Source of the DNA: Phycisphaerales bacterium
Lineage (GTDB): Bacteria; Planctomycetota; Phycisphaerae; Phycisphaerales; UBA1924
Reading direction: 5' to 3'
NCBI GenBank assembly: GCA_019744815.1
Contig: JAIEUA010000010.1
Coordinates: 310,001-374,000, forward strand
DNA: 64,000 nt
In this document: positions 8,936-16,933 of the stretch, piece after piece
Layout of the letters: each line of letters begins with the position of its first letter
Position numbering within the stretch: the first letter of the stretch is position 1
The notes under the pieces: generated by a model
The model's database searches: none
Told to the model about the DNA's origin: nothing
The model's input: the letters and a program-made list of their open reading frames with translations, nothing else
Made by a program: the position numbers and the translations under genes

Positions 8936-9889
8936 ATGCATCCACGCATCATGCTTGCCATCGTGTCTCTCGCGTTCGCCGCCGCCGCGCACGCCGCCGA
9001 TCGCATGCCGCACGATCCGCGCGCCAGCGGCTCGTGCCGGGCGGACCTCACCGGCGACGGCGTCGTGGATGACTCGGACTTTGTGCAGTTCGCCGACGCG
9101 TACAACACCCTCGACTGTTCCGACCCAGCCATGGCGGCGGGCTGCCCCGCCGACCTCAACTCCGACGCCTTCGTGGATGATGCGGACTTCGTTCTGTTCG
9201 CCAGCGCCTACAACGAGTTGCTCTGCCCCGCCGGAGAGGTTGTTCTCCGCGACAGCATCGGGCCGGACAACACGATGACGAATGGCGGGAGGGTCGTTCC
9301 AATTACGACGTCTTCGCTCAACGGGGTTACACACGTGGCATTCACGCTATCGCCATCGGAGTCGATCGCGCTGAAGGACATCGCGATTGTCGTCGGATCG
9401 GCTTACTCGAACCCGGACATTGACTGGAGCGAGTACGATTATCAAGTTCGTATTTGGAGTTCGCCGCAAGCTCGAGCTTCAAGCCCGCAGATGGGCGATG
9501 TATTGAACTGTCAGTTTTCGTTCCCGTCAAACTTCTTGTCTAACGAGCACGTTCCGCCCACGTTCGGATCTGCCGTTGGTATTCCGCCCTTCAACCATCC
9601 AACGCAGACGCGCATCCTCGTATTCGATCTTCTGAACGACATGCAGGCGGGCTGCCCCCCGGTCGTACTTAATACAGGCGGTGTGTACCCCATCACTATC
9701 CAAGCGATTCGCGTGCCGAGCGCGAATTCACAGATGGGTATCGTGACTTCATTGGAATCTGGAGAGGCGGACATTCGGTACACCACGAGCACTCCGTCGG
9801 GCTTGCCCGTTACGAACTTCAGCGCCACAGCGACGCATTCACCCCTCACCGGTCGAGTCGCTTATCGCGTCACCGGTCTCCGCCAGTAG
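8936..9889 (+). CDS. Secreted protein with N-terminal dockerin-like repeats
   Basis: 317 residues with a signal peptide (MHPRIMLAIVSLAFAAAAHA). Right after it, at residues about 34-97, come two calcium-loop repeats (DLTGDGVVDDSDF and DLNSDAFVDDADF), each ending in an aromatic/Leu/Cys segment, as in GC-type dockerins. Such modules usually sit at the C-terminus, so the N-terminal place is odd. The remaining 220 residues are beta-rich and unrecognised. Codon use in the second half (from about 9240) is less GC-biased than in neighbouring genes, which may mean a recently acquired or fast-evolving domain. It is followed by a clear terminator. Confidence 0.8.
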   Translation: MHPRIMLAIVSLAFAAAAHAADRMPHDPRASGSCRADLTGDGVVDDSDFVQFADAYNTLDCSDPAMAAGCPADLNSDAFVDDADFVLFASAYNELLCPAGEVVLRDSIGPDNTMTNGGRVVPITTSSLNGVTHVAFTLSPSESIALKDIAIVVGSAYSNPDIDWSEYDYQVRIWSSPQARASSPQMGDVLNCQFSFPSNFLSNEHVPPTFGSAVGIPPFNHPTQTRILVFDLLNDMQAGCPPVVLNTGGVYPITIQAIRVPSANSQMGIVTSLESGEADIRYTTSTPSGLPVTNFSATATHSPLTGRVAYRVTGLRQ

Positions 9890-9929
9890 CAGGCTCGCTC
9901 CACACACACTCGATCACCCACAACGAACA

Positions 9930-9966
9930 AGGCCCGGCGAGCGTTCTCGCAGGGCCTCTTTGTTTT
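9930..9966 (+). terminator. Rho-independent terminator after the dockerin protein
   Basis: AGGCCC (9930-9935) pairs with GGGCCT (9952-9957), and GCGAG (9937-9941) with CTCGC (9946-9950), around a CGTT loop with one G/A mismatch; CTTTGTTTT follows. It lies between convergent genes. The opposite strand also has a modest T-rich tail, so it may serve the carbamoyltransferase gene as well. Confidence 0.75.
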
Positions 9967-10012
9967 CAGGTCTCGCTCGGGCTCTTCCGAAGAGCCGTGC
10001 GACACGCCGCGA

Positions 10013-11785
10013 TCAGACCGCCGCGCCCTTCTCGGCTTCCTCGGCGGGCTTCTCGTACCAGAACGGGCCGACGGCCAGAGCGTTCATGCGGGTGCGCTGG
10101 AAGCAGCCCACCGCGTGCGCCGGGGTGTGGACGATCGGCTCGTTCTCGTTGAACGAGGTGTTCAGCAGCACCGGCACGCCGGTGCGGGCCTTGAACGCCG
10201 TGAGCAGGTCGTAGAAGAGCTCGTTCTGAGCCCGACGCATCGTCTGCACGCGGCCGGTCGAGTCCTCGTGCGTCGTCGCGCTCAAACGCGCACGCCACTC
10301 GGGGCGGACCTTATAAACGACATTCATGAACGGCACGTCGTGGCTGCCTTCGTACAGCTCGCTGAGGTGCTCTTCCATGCACAGCGGCGCGAAGGGGCGG
10401 AACGGCTCGCGGTTCTTGACGCGGGCGTTGAGAATCGCCTTCATGTCCGGCCAACCCGGGTGGCAGATGATCGAGCGATTGCCCAGAGCGCGGGGGCCCC
10501 ATTCCTCGCGGCCCTGGAACCAGCCGAGGATCTTGCCCTGGCTGAGCGCGTCGGCCGCGGTGTTGATGAGCTGCTCGCGGGTGAGCTTCTTGAAGGGCAT
10601 GCCGCTCTCGCGCACGGCCTTCTCGCACTCGTCGTCGGTCCAGCCGCTGCCCCAGTAGCCGTGGATGACTTCGCCGGTGCGGGGCTTGTTGAGGATGCTG
10701 TGCATCACGTACGCCGCCGCGCCGGCCGCGGTGCCGTCGTCGCCCGCGGCCGGGTGGATGTACACGCGGTCGAGATGGTTCTCCATCACGAGGCGACCGT
10801 TGGCGACGCCGTTCAGGGCGCAGCCACCGGCAAGAACGACATCACGCAGCCCGCCGTTGCGGTTGATCGCGTCCTGGACGTACTTGATGTAGATGTCCTC
10901 GAAGCGCTTCTGCATCGAGAGGGACATGTCCTTGTGCTTCTGCTCGGTCGGGTCCTTGCGCTTGCGGGGCTCGCCGAAGAGCTGGCGCATGTTGTCGTTC
11001 CACATCGCCTTGACGGTGATCTCGCCCTCTTCGCTCTGGTCGTGGGTGTGGACGGTGTAATGGTGGTTGTAGTATTTGAGGTTGAGGCGGATACCGACGC
11101 CGGGGATGTAGTCCACCAGCTCCTTCATCTGCTCGGCGTACGTGTCCTTGCCGTAGGCCGACAAACCCATGACCTTGTATTCCTCGCCGTACTTGTTGAA
11201 GCCGAGGAAGTTACAGACGGCCGTGTAGAACACACCAAACGAGTGCGGCCAGAAGTTCTTGTGGATGACGTCGATCTTGTTGCCTTCGCAGCGGGCGATC
11301 AGACCCGTGCAGAAGTCGCCGGCGCCGTCGGTAGTCACCGCGGTCGCGCGCTCGAAGGGGCTCCAGAAGAACGAGCTGGCGGCGTGGGCGATGTGGTGCT
11401 CGACGTGGTGCACGCCGGCCTTGAACTCCGAGTGCGGGCGACCGCAGGCCTCGGCGATGAGCTGATCAACCGTCGCGAGCGTCCCGTGGACCTTCTGCGA
11501 CCACATGGCGAGCTTGAGGCCGCTGATCGGGTGCTTGGCGATGAAGCCGAGCTTGGCCCCGCGGTTGGCGGAGGAGTCGCGGGCGATGGCGACGTCGGTG
11601 ATGTCGCTCATGGACGCGCCGGCGAGGCGGAGCACCTCCGCGATGGCCAGGCTCGGGAAGCCCGCGCAGTGCTTCTTGCGGTTGATGCGTTCCTCCGCGA
11701 TCGCGGCCAGGACGCCCTTCTTGTCGTCCATCAGCACAGCGGCGGCGTCGGGGTGGATCGAGTTGAGACCAAGGACAAGGGCCAT
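10013..11785 (-). CDS. Carbamoyltransferase, NodU/CmcH family
   Basis: 590 residues, the usual length. Members transfer a carbamoyl group from carbamoyl phosphate, via carbamoyl-AMP, to a hydroxyl of a sugar or antibiotic. The N-terminal Kae1-like half is visible: LGLNSIHPDAAAVL, the metal/nucleotide motif HVEHHIAHAASSFFWSPF at about 123-140, TTDGAGDF, and KVMGLSAYG. The C-terminal half has LAGGCALNGVANGRL and the GREEWGPRALGNRSII block that marks the C-terminal carbamoyltransferase domain. It could decorate the glycan made by nearby transferases; the substrate is not known. It is a single gene, convergent with the dockerin protein gene. Confidence 0.92.
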   Translation of the reverse strand: MALVLGLNSIHPDAAAVLMDDKKGVLAAIAEERINRKKHCAGFPSLAIAEVLRLAGASMSDITDVAIARDSSANRGAKLGFIAKHPISGLKLAMWSQKVHGTLATVDQLIAEACGRPHSEFKAGVHHVEHHIAHAASSFFWSPFERATAVTTDGAGDFCTGLIARCEGNKIDVIHKNFWPHSFGVFYTAVCNFLGFNKYGEEYKVMGLSAYGKDTYAEQMKELVDYIPGVGIRLNLKYYNHHYTVHTHDQSEEGEITVKAMWNDNMRQLFGEPRKRKDPTEQKHKDMSLSMQKRFEDIYIKYVQDAINRNGGLRDVVLAGGCALNGVANGRLVMENHLDRVYIHPAAGDDGTAAGAAAYVMHSILNKPRTGEVIHGYWGSGWTDDECEKAVRESGMPFKKLTREQLINTAADALSQGKILGWFQGREEWGPRALGNRSIICHPGWPDMKAILNARVKNREPFRPFAPLCMEEHLSELYEGSHDVPFMNVVYKVRPEWRARLSATTHEDSTGRVQTMRRAQNELFYDLLTAFKARTGVPVLLNTSFNENEPIVHTPAHAVGCFQRTRMNALAVGPFWYEKPAEEAEKGAAV

Positions 11786-12004
11786 GTCGGATTCCCGTTC
11801 GAGTCAGAAGTTGCCCGAGACGCCGGCGTCCCGGGACGGATCAAAAGAAGGGCAAGTTTAGCGCATGCCCGTCGAGACCGCCCCCTTTGCAGGGAGCGCC
11901 ACGAGGGTTTATCGACCACCCGACGGCGTGGCGTGACCGGAGCCCCGTAGTGCAGTGATCGCGCAAGAGCGCGAAGATTGCGCAAGACCCGCCCCGGAGC
12001 CCTC

Positions 12005-12553
12005 TCAGGTCTTGTTGACCCCGAGCTCGGTGACGGTGAACAGGCTCTCGAAGATGAGACCCGCCTTCTCGATGTTCTCCCGGGCACCCTCCAGCCGGTC
12101 GATCGTCGCGATGACCGCGATCACCTTGGCCCCCGACGCCTTCAGCGATTCCACCGCTTCCAACGCCTGGCCCCCGGTCGTTGCCACGTCTTCGAGCAGG
12201 ACCACCACGTCACCCTTCTCGACCGCGCCCTCAAGCTGCTTGGACGTGCCGTAGTCCTTCTTCTGGTTACGAACAAAGAGACACGGCAGCCCCGTGAACA
12301 GACTGGCGGCGGTCACCAGCGGGATGCCCCCAAGTTCGGCGCCAGCGAGTCGGGTGATCCCGACCCCCAGCCGCTCTTGGATCGCGTCGAGCCGCTCGGC
12401 AAAGAGCGGAGCGAGCTGGCCTAAGAGCTCGGGCCTCGTGCTGAAGAGGTACTTGTCGAGGTAGTAGCTGCTGGTCTTTCCCGAGCGCAGCGTGAACGTG
12501 CCCCGGAGCAGAGCGACCTCGGCGATGGACTTGGCGAGAACCTCTTTGGACAT
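12005..12553 (-). CDS. pyrE: Orotate phosphoribosyltransferase
   Basis: 182 residues. It joins orotate to PRPP to make OMP in de novo pyrimidine synthesis. The PRPP-binding signature VVVLLEDVATTGGQA is at about residues 116-130. The N-terminal LLRGTFTLRSGKTSSYYLDKY (about 15-35) binds orotate and holds the family Lys, and RNQKKDYGTSKQLEG is the flexible catalytic loop. The ATG at 12553 is preferred. No other pyrimidine gene is adjacent. It is divergent from the exported protein at 12607 with about 50 bases between, so the two promoters must be very close. Confidence 0.95.
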   Translation of the reverse strand: MSKEVLAKSIAEVALLRGTFTLRSGKTSSYYLDKYLFSTRPELLGQLAPLFAERLDAIQERLGVGITRLAGAELGGIPLVTAASLFTGLPCLFVRNQKKDYGTSKQLEGAVEKGDVVVLLEDVATTGGQALEAVESLKASGAKVIAVIATIDRLEGARENIEKAGLIFESLFTVTELGVNKT

Positions 12554-12606
12554 GCGCCGAAGGGTAGCGTGAAAACGCGCCTCGATCGCGCCCAGAACTC
12601 GATAAG

Positions 12607-13605
12607 ATGCACATCATGCCACGCCGCTCGATCGTCATCGCCACGCAGGCTTCGCTGATCGCCGGCGCCTTCGCGGTGGCTCTGATGACCGGCGGGGCGT
12701 CGCACCAACGAAGCGAAGAGCCTGCCCGGCCCGGAGACGAAGAGACCTCGACCCCGATGCCCGCTCCCGAGCCGGAGCCCTGGGCGTTTGATCCCGAGCC
12801 GCTGCTCAGCGGCCCCTCCATCGCCGCCGTCTCGAGCACGAAAACCTTGGTCTCAACCGAGCTGCGGAACTCGATGAAGCGGCTCGACCGCACCCCCGAG
12901 GAGGCCGCGCTCGACACCCTGAACCTCAGCATGGCTGAGAGGGCCGGGGCTGAGGACGTGCTCGCCCGCCACCGCTCCGCCCTCGACGAGTGGATGCGTT
13001 GCGACTTCCAGCCGCTGGAACGGTTCTTGGAAGCCAAGAGCGCCGGGAGCGGAGCAGACGCGGATCGCTTGACGGCCGCGCTCGTGAACGACGTCCTCTC
13101 GGCCCCGGAGAACTCGCTCGCCCCGGCCGCCCCGGACAGCCCCGCGCCCGCGGCTCGTCGGTCGCTCCGCGAGGCCCTCGCCGACGCGGTGCCCGAATCC
13201 GACCGCACCACGTTCCTGCGGCTCATCCACGACTACGAGCGGGCCGCCGTCGCTGACGAAATCGCTCAAGCACGCGATCGCAAGCAGACGCTCACGCCCG
13301 AGCAAGCCCTGACCCGGATCCGGAATGCCGCGATCGGGAACGACCTCCGCCGCAGCTTCGAACGCCAGGTGAGCGGGCGGGGCGTCGAGGCCGCCGAGGT
13401 TCTGGACGCGGTCGAGCCCTGGCACGAGCAGGACTCCAACGTGCGAAAGCCATTGGAGCAGCTCCGCGAGCGCTCGCCCAAGCCCAACGGACGCGAGTGG
13501 TACGAATTGACCTCCAAGGTCCTCTCCTCGCTCTCGCCCGAGCAGCGAACCAGCCTCGCTCGGATGCTGTTCGGAGTATCTCCGGTCGAATCCTCGCCCG
13601 AGTGA
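12607..13605 (+). CDS. Exported hypothetical protein
   Basis: 332 residues. The N-terminus is basic followed by a hydrophobic stretch (SIVIATQASLIAGAFAVALMTGG, about 8-30), a signal peptide or anchor. It is followed by a Pro/Glu-rich linker (about 35-60) and then a largely alpha-helical, charged region. The end carries LSPEQRTSLARMLFG, similar in style to LTPEQ segments of Spy/CpxP-like periplasmic proteins and to LTPEQTKALVEP in the next gene. It is co-directional with that gene across a 307-base gap. No family is recognised. Confidence 0.7.
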   Translation: MHIMPRRSIVIATQASLIAGAFAVALMTGGASHQRSEEPARPGDEETSTPMPAPEPEPWAFDPEPLLSGPSIAAVSSTKTLVSTELRNSMKRLDRTPEEAALDTLNLSMAERAGAEDVLARHRSALDEWMRCDFQPLERFLEAKSAGSGADADRLTAALVNDVLSAPENSLAPAAPDSPAPAARRSLREALADAVPESDRTTFLRLIHDYERAAVADEIAQARDRKQTLTPEQALTRIRNAAIGNDLRRSFERQVSGRGVEAAEVLDAVEPWHEQDSNVRKPLEQLRERSPKPNGREWYELTSKVLSSLSPEQRTSLARMLFGVSPVESSPE

Positions 13606-13912
13606 ACTCCCGAGCGGGCTGCCGCGCTACAGGAAATGAGATCAACCACCGCTTCGGCGGCCGGTGTCTCCGTGGCTTCGGGCGACAGCATGTTCGTCCG
13701 AGAACCGCGACCTGTCAGCATTCGCGTCCGGCTCGTGCACCGCCCGGCGAAGGCGGTACAAGAATCCTCCGGGGAATGACGGGTTGGACTGGGAAAGGCC
13801 GGGAAGATCGTCGATAGGGCGGACGACCGCCACATGCGGGCGCGGCGGGGACCGCGCTCATGACGACCAACAGGAACAACAGGACGCGCAGGGCGGCCAC
13901 TGGAGATACGCA
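13606..13912. other. Interval between two exported-protein genes
   Basis: No confident gene. A small frame at 13636-13779 (47 codons, MRSTTASAAGVSVASGDS...) reads fairly protein-like and continues after one in-frame TGA to a second stop near 13860. It shares the frame of the upstream gene, so a decayed or read-through tail is possible, but chance openness in GC-rich DNA is more likely. No terminator hairpin with a T-run is seen. Confidence 0.4.
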
Positions 13913-14986
13913 ATGAAGATCGGGATGAACGCGAAACTTGGAATGATCATCGCGGTGGCCGGGCTGGCGCTCTCGAGCGCCGCGCAGGTGACCACCCCGC
14001 CGACGCAGAAGCCCGCTCCCTGGCCCAAGGAGACTCCCCAGGAGCCGGTGACCACCCGGGTCGAGACGATCTCCGCCAAGGAAGCCCTTGAGAAGGGCTT
14101 GCTCAAGACCGGCGACGAGGCGAAGAAGGCCGAGGACGAGAAGAACGCGGGCCAGCCCAACGCCCAGCCTAACGCCCAGCCCAAGCCGGCTCCTGCCCCG
14201 GCCGAGCCCGCGGTCACCAAGCAGAACGCCCACTCGTTCTTCAAGGAGTGGGAGCGTGACGGCTCGGGCAACGTGGTCCGCCTCGACCGGCCCCTGCACT
14301 GGGCCGCTCTGGAGCGCAACACCACCATCCCCGCCGACACCCGCAAGAAGATCGAGACCTTCATCGAGCAGCGTCGCCAGAAGGTCGAGCAGACCGTGGT
14401 TGAGAACATCGCCCAGATACGCGAGCTTGACAGCGGCGTCATCGAGACCTTCTCGATGAGCGACCGCACGCTGCTGAGCAAGGTGAACAACGCCGCCAAG
14501 CCCTTCATCGCCCTGGGCTCGTTCCCCTCCGAGCTCAAGAAGGCCGATCTCTTCACCGCGAACAACATCCAGGTGCACCAGACCATCGTCGACGACTACC
14601 GCCGTCTGCTCATCGACGAGATGAAGCGTTCGTCCGGCAGCGAGGACAACAAGCAGGCCAACGGCGACTACGTCGCCCGGGGCATGTTCTTCACCCTCGC
14701 CGACGAGGCTCGCCAGGTCTATCACTGGATGCTGAGCGACAGCGCCGCCACCGCCTTTGACCGCGTGGGCACCTTCGGCCTCGCCGCCGACGTCGAGCCC
14801 AAGGTCAAGGACCTCTTCAAGCAGGCCAAGGACGCCAAGGACGACTCCGAGCGCATCGCCAAGATGCGCGAGGCCGTCACCTTCTTGACCCCCGAGCAGA
14901 CCAAGGCTCTGGTCGAGCCGGTGGTGCGCCAGGCGTCGGGTGCTCAGAAGAGCTCGAGCGCGGCCGCCCCGACCGAAGGCCAGTAA
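13913..14986 (+). CDS. Exported helical hypothetical protein
   Basis: 357 residues from the ATG at 13913, chosen because GGAG lies 7 bases upstream and the product then has a clean signal peptide (MKIGMNAKLGMIIAVAGLALSSAAQ). A longer open frame exists but lacks these. The mature part starts with a Pro/Lys-rich stretch, then a disordered N/Q/P/A-rich repeat (NAQPNAQPNAQPKPAP, about 83-100), then long helices (about 110-340) with coiled-coil character, ending LTPEQTKALVEPVV. It is similar in plan to the gene before it and lies directly before the O-GlcNAc transferase-like gene (about 40 bases). Function unknown. Confidence 0.75.
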   Translation: MKIGMNAKLGMIIAVAGLALSSAAQVTTPPTQKPAPWPKETPQEPVTTRVETISAKEALEKGLLKTGDEAKKAEDEKNAGQPNAQPNAQPKPAPAPAEPAVTKQNAHSFFKEWERDGSGNVVRLDRPLHWAALERNTTIPADTRKKIETFIEQRRQKVEQTVVENIAQIRELDSGVIETFSMSDRTLLSKVNNAAKPFIALGSFPSELKKADLFTANNIQVHQTIVDDYRRLLIDEMKRSSGSEDNKQANGDYVARGMFFTLADEARQVYHWMLSDSAATAFDRVGTFGLAADVEPKVKDLFKQAKDAKDDSERIAKMREAVTFLTPEQTKALVEPVVRQASGAQKSSSAAAPTEGQ

Positions 14987-15028
14987 TCCCCAAACGCCCG
15001 GCCTCGACCCAGTGAACAATCTGCCCGG

Positions 15029-16810
15029 ATGAAGAACCCCGAGCAGATGTTGAAACAGGCCTATGCCGCGGCCAACCAAGGCAACTTGCAGCTCGCCCTG
15101 CTTCTGCTGGGCGAGCTGTTTTCTTTTATGCCCCACATGCCGCGGGCCCGCCACCTGGCCGCGGCGTGCCACATGCGCCGCGGCGATTTCCAGCAGGCGA
15201 TCGTGCACGCCAAGCTCGCGGTCGAGCTCGAGCCCCGCAACTACTCCTCCCGCGGGCTCTATGGCATCTGCCTGATCAACACCGGCTCGCCCGACGAGGG
15301 GCTGGCGCAGCTCCGCGTCGCCTGCCAGCTGGGGCCGACGGACACGTTCAGCTGGAACAACCTCGGCGCGACTCTGAACGACCGGCAGCAGTACGGCGAG
15401 GCGATCGAGGTCTTCCAGAAAACCCTGACGCTCTCGCAGCCCCCCGCCCAGGCGGTAAACGGGCTGGCGTGGGCCCTTCTGAACGTCGGACGCGCCGCCG
15501 AGGCGATCGCGCTGGTTGATTCGAATCTGCCCAAGTACCCCAACGATCTGATGCTGATCCGGGCCGCGGCGAGAGACCGCCTGTACGCGGACGGCCCCGC
15601 GCCCACCGAGCTCGCGGCGGCCCACCGGCGCCTGGGTGATCTGCTCCAGTCCTTCGCCCCGCGCAGCCCGGCCCTCCCCAAGCCCCCGACCCCGGCCGAC
15701 GCTGATCGGACTCTGCGCGTCGGGTTGATCTCTCCCGATCTGTACGGCCACTCGGTGAGCCGCTTCATCGAACCGCTGCTCCACGCCACCGATCGCAGCA
15801 AGATCAACTTCGCCCTCTACGCCTGTCAGTCCTACCGCGATGAGATCTCGGGCGTGATGGAGCAGGCATCCGCGTTCTGGTACGACGCCTCCAGCCAATC
15901 CGACGCCGTGGTGGCCGCGGCCATGCGCGAGCACGGTCTGGACATCGCCATCGACCTCGCCGGGCACATGCCCAACTCGCGCGTGGAGATCCTCGCGCAT
16001 CGTCCCGCGCCGATCACCATCAGCTATCTCGGCTACCCCCACTCCACCGGCATCCCCCGCGTCGACTACCGCATCGTCGATTCGTACACCGACCCCGTCG
16101 GAGCGGCGGACCAGTGGGCGACCGAGAAGCTCCTTCGACTCGACCCGTGCTTCCTGTGCTTCGGCCCCGCGATCATGCCACCTCCGGTCGCGGACTTGCC
16201 CGAGGGCGACGCCTCGCCGATCTGCTTCGGCAGCTTCAACGCGGTCGCCAAGTACTCGCCCGAGACCATCGCGATGTGGGCCGAGATCCTGAAGGCGGTG
16301 CCCGACTCGACCTTGCTCCTCAAGAGCTACTCGCTCGCCGACACCGCGGCCCGGACTCATCTCGGCACCCAGTTCTCCAGCCGCGGGGTCGACCCCATGC
16401 GGGTCGAGATGATCGGCCAGACCCCACGCACCTACGACCACCTCAGCGCCTACCACCGCGTGCACATCGCCCTCGACTCGTACCCGTACCACGGGACCAC
16501 CACCACCTGCGAAGCGCTCATGATGGGCGTCCCGGTGGTCACCCGCATCGGCGAAACCCACCACGCCCGAGTGAGCGGGTCGCTCCTGACCTCGGTCGGC
16601 GTGCCCGAGCTCATCGCGACCGACCACGCCGGATACGTCCGGATCGCCACCGAGCTGGCCCGCGATCGGTCGAGGCTTCGCCAGTATCGCCTCGGACTGC
16701 GCGAGAAACTGGGCCAGTCGCCCCTGACCCAAGCCCAGGGTTTCGCGGAGCGCTTCGAGAGCCTGCTCCGCTCGGTCTGGCGGGAAAGGTGCCTTGCGAA
16801 CAGGGATTAG
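15029..16810 (+). CDS. TPR-containing O-linked GlcNAc transferase (SPINDLY family, GT41)
   Basis: 593 residues. TPR-type helical repeats fill residues about 1-200 (NLQLALLLLGELFSFMPHMPRARHLAAACHMRRGDFQQAIVHAK and onward). The rest is the GT41 catalytic region: LRVGLISPDLYGHSVSRFIEPLL, HGLDIAIDLAGHMPNSR, APITISYLGYPHSTG, ICFGSFNAVAKYSPETIAMWAEIL, and YPYHGTTTTCEALMMGVPVVT. This family moves GlcNAc or another sugar from a nucleotide sugar to protein Ser/Thr; bacterial substrates are mostly unknown. It follows two exported-protein genes on the same strand, so they may be transcribed together, and could be targets or partners; that is inference. Confidence 0.92.
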   Translation: MKNPEQMLKQAYAAANQGNLQLALLLLGELFSFMPHMPRARHLAAACHMRRGDFQQAIVHAKLAVELEPRNYSSRGLYGICLINTGSPDEGLAQLRVACQLGPTDTFSWNNLGATLNDRQQYGEAIEVFQKTLTLSQPPAQAVNGLAWALLNVGRAAEAIALVDSNLPKYPNDLMLIRAAARDRLYADGPAPTELAAAHRRLGDLLQSFAPRSPALPKPPTPADADRTLRVGLISPDLYGHSVSRFIEPLLHATDRSKINFALYACQSYRDEISGVMEQASAFWYDASSQSDAVVAAAMREHGLDIAIDLAGHMPNSRVEILAHRPAPITISYLGYPHSTGIPRVDYRIVDSYTDPVGAADQWATEKLLRLDPCFLCFGPAIMPPPVADLPEGDASPICFGSFNAVAKYSPETIAMWAEILKAVPDSTLLLKSYSLADTAARTHLGTQFSSRGVDPMRVEMIGQTPRTYDHLSAYHRVHIALDSYPYHGTTTTCEALMMGVPVVTRIGETHHARVSGSLLTSVGVPELIATDHAGYVRIATELARDRSRLRQYRLGLREKLGQSPLTQAQGFAERFESLLRSVWRERCLANRD

Positions 16811-16933
16811 ATCGTGCTTTGTACGGTTCTTGAATCCATAAGCAGAGCATTGACAAACTCTTAAATCGAATTCGTGTTCGGTATGCTCGGTGTGAGGCAG
16901 CGCTTGGAGCCGCCCGCCCTACGCTCCTGTCCA

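Noticed and set aside
10115..11950. A 611-codon open frame opposite the carbamoyltransferase gene
   Set aside because: Val/Ala/Arg/His-rich shadow without motifs; the minus-strand carbamoyltransferase is unambiguous.
13636..13860. An ORF with an internal TGA that could suggest selenocysteine or a read-through product
   Set aside because: No selenocysteine insertion hairpin is apparent and the protein-like look is weak; chance openness in GC-rich DNA explains it.
13715..16732. A 1005-codon open frame on the minus strand
   Set aside because: It is antisense to the exported-protein and O-GlcNAc transferase genes. Its product is dominated by Gly, Val, Arg, Leu and His, with no domain, and reflects the GC-rich third positions of the real genes.
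16849..16900. A sigma-70 promoter before the phosphatase gene (TTGACA near 16850, TATGCT near 16881)
   Set aside because: The spacing is about 26 bases, too long for a standard promoter, and TTAAAT is too close. The region may still hold a promoter but I cannot define it.
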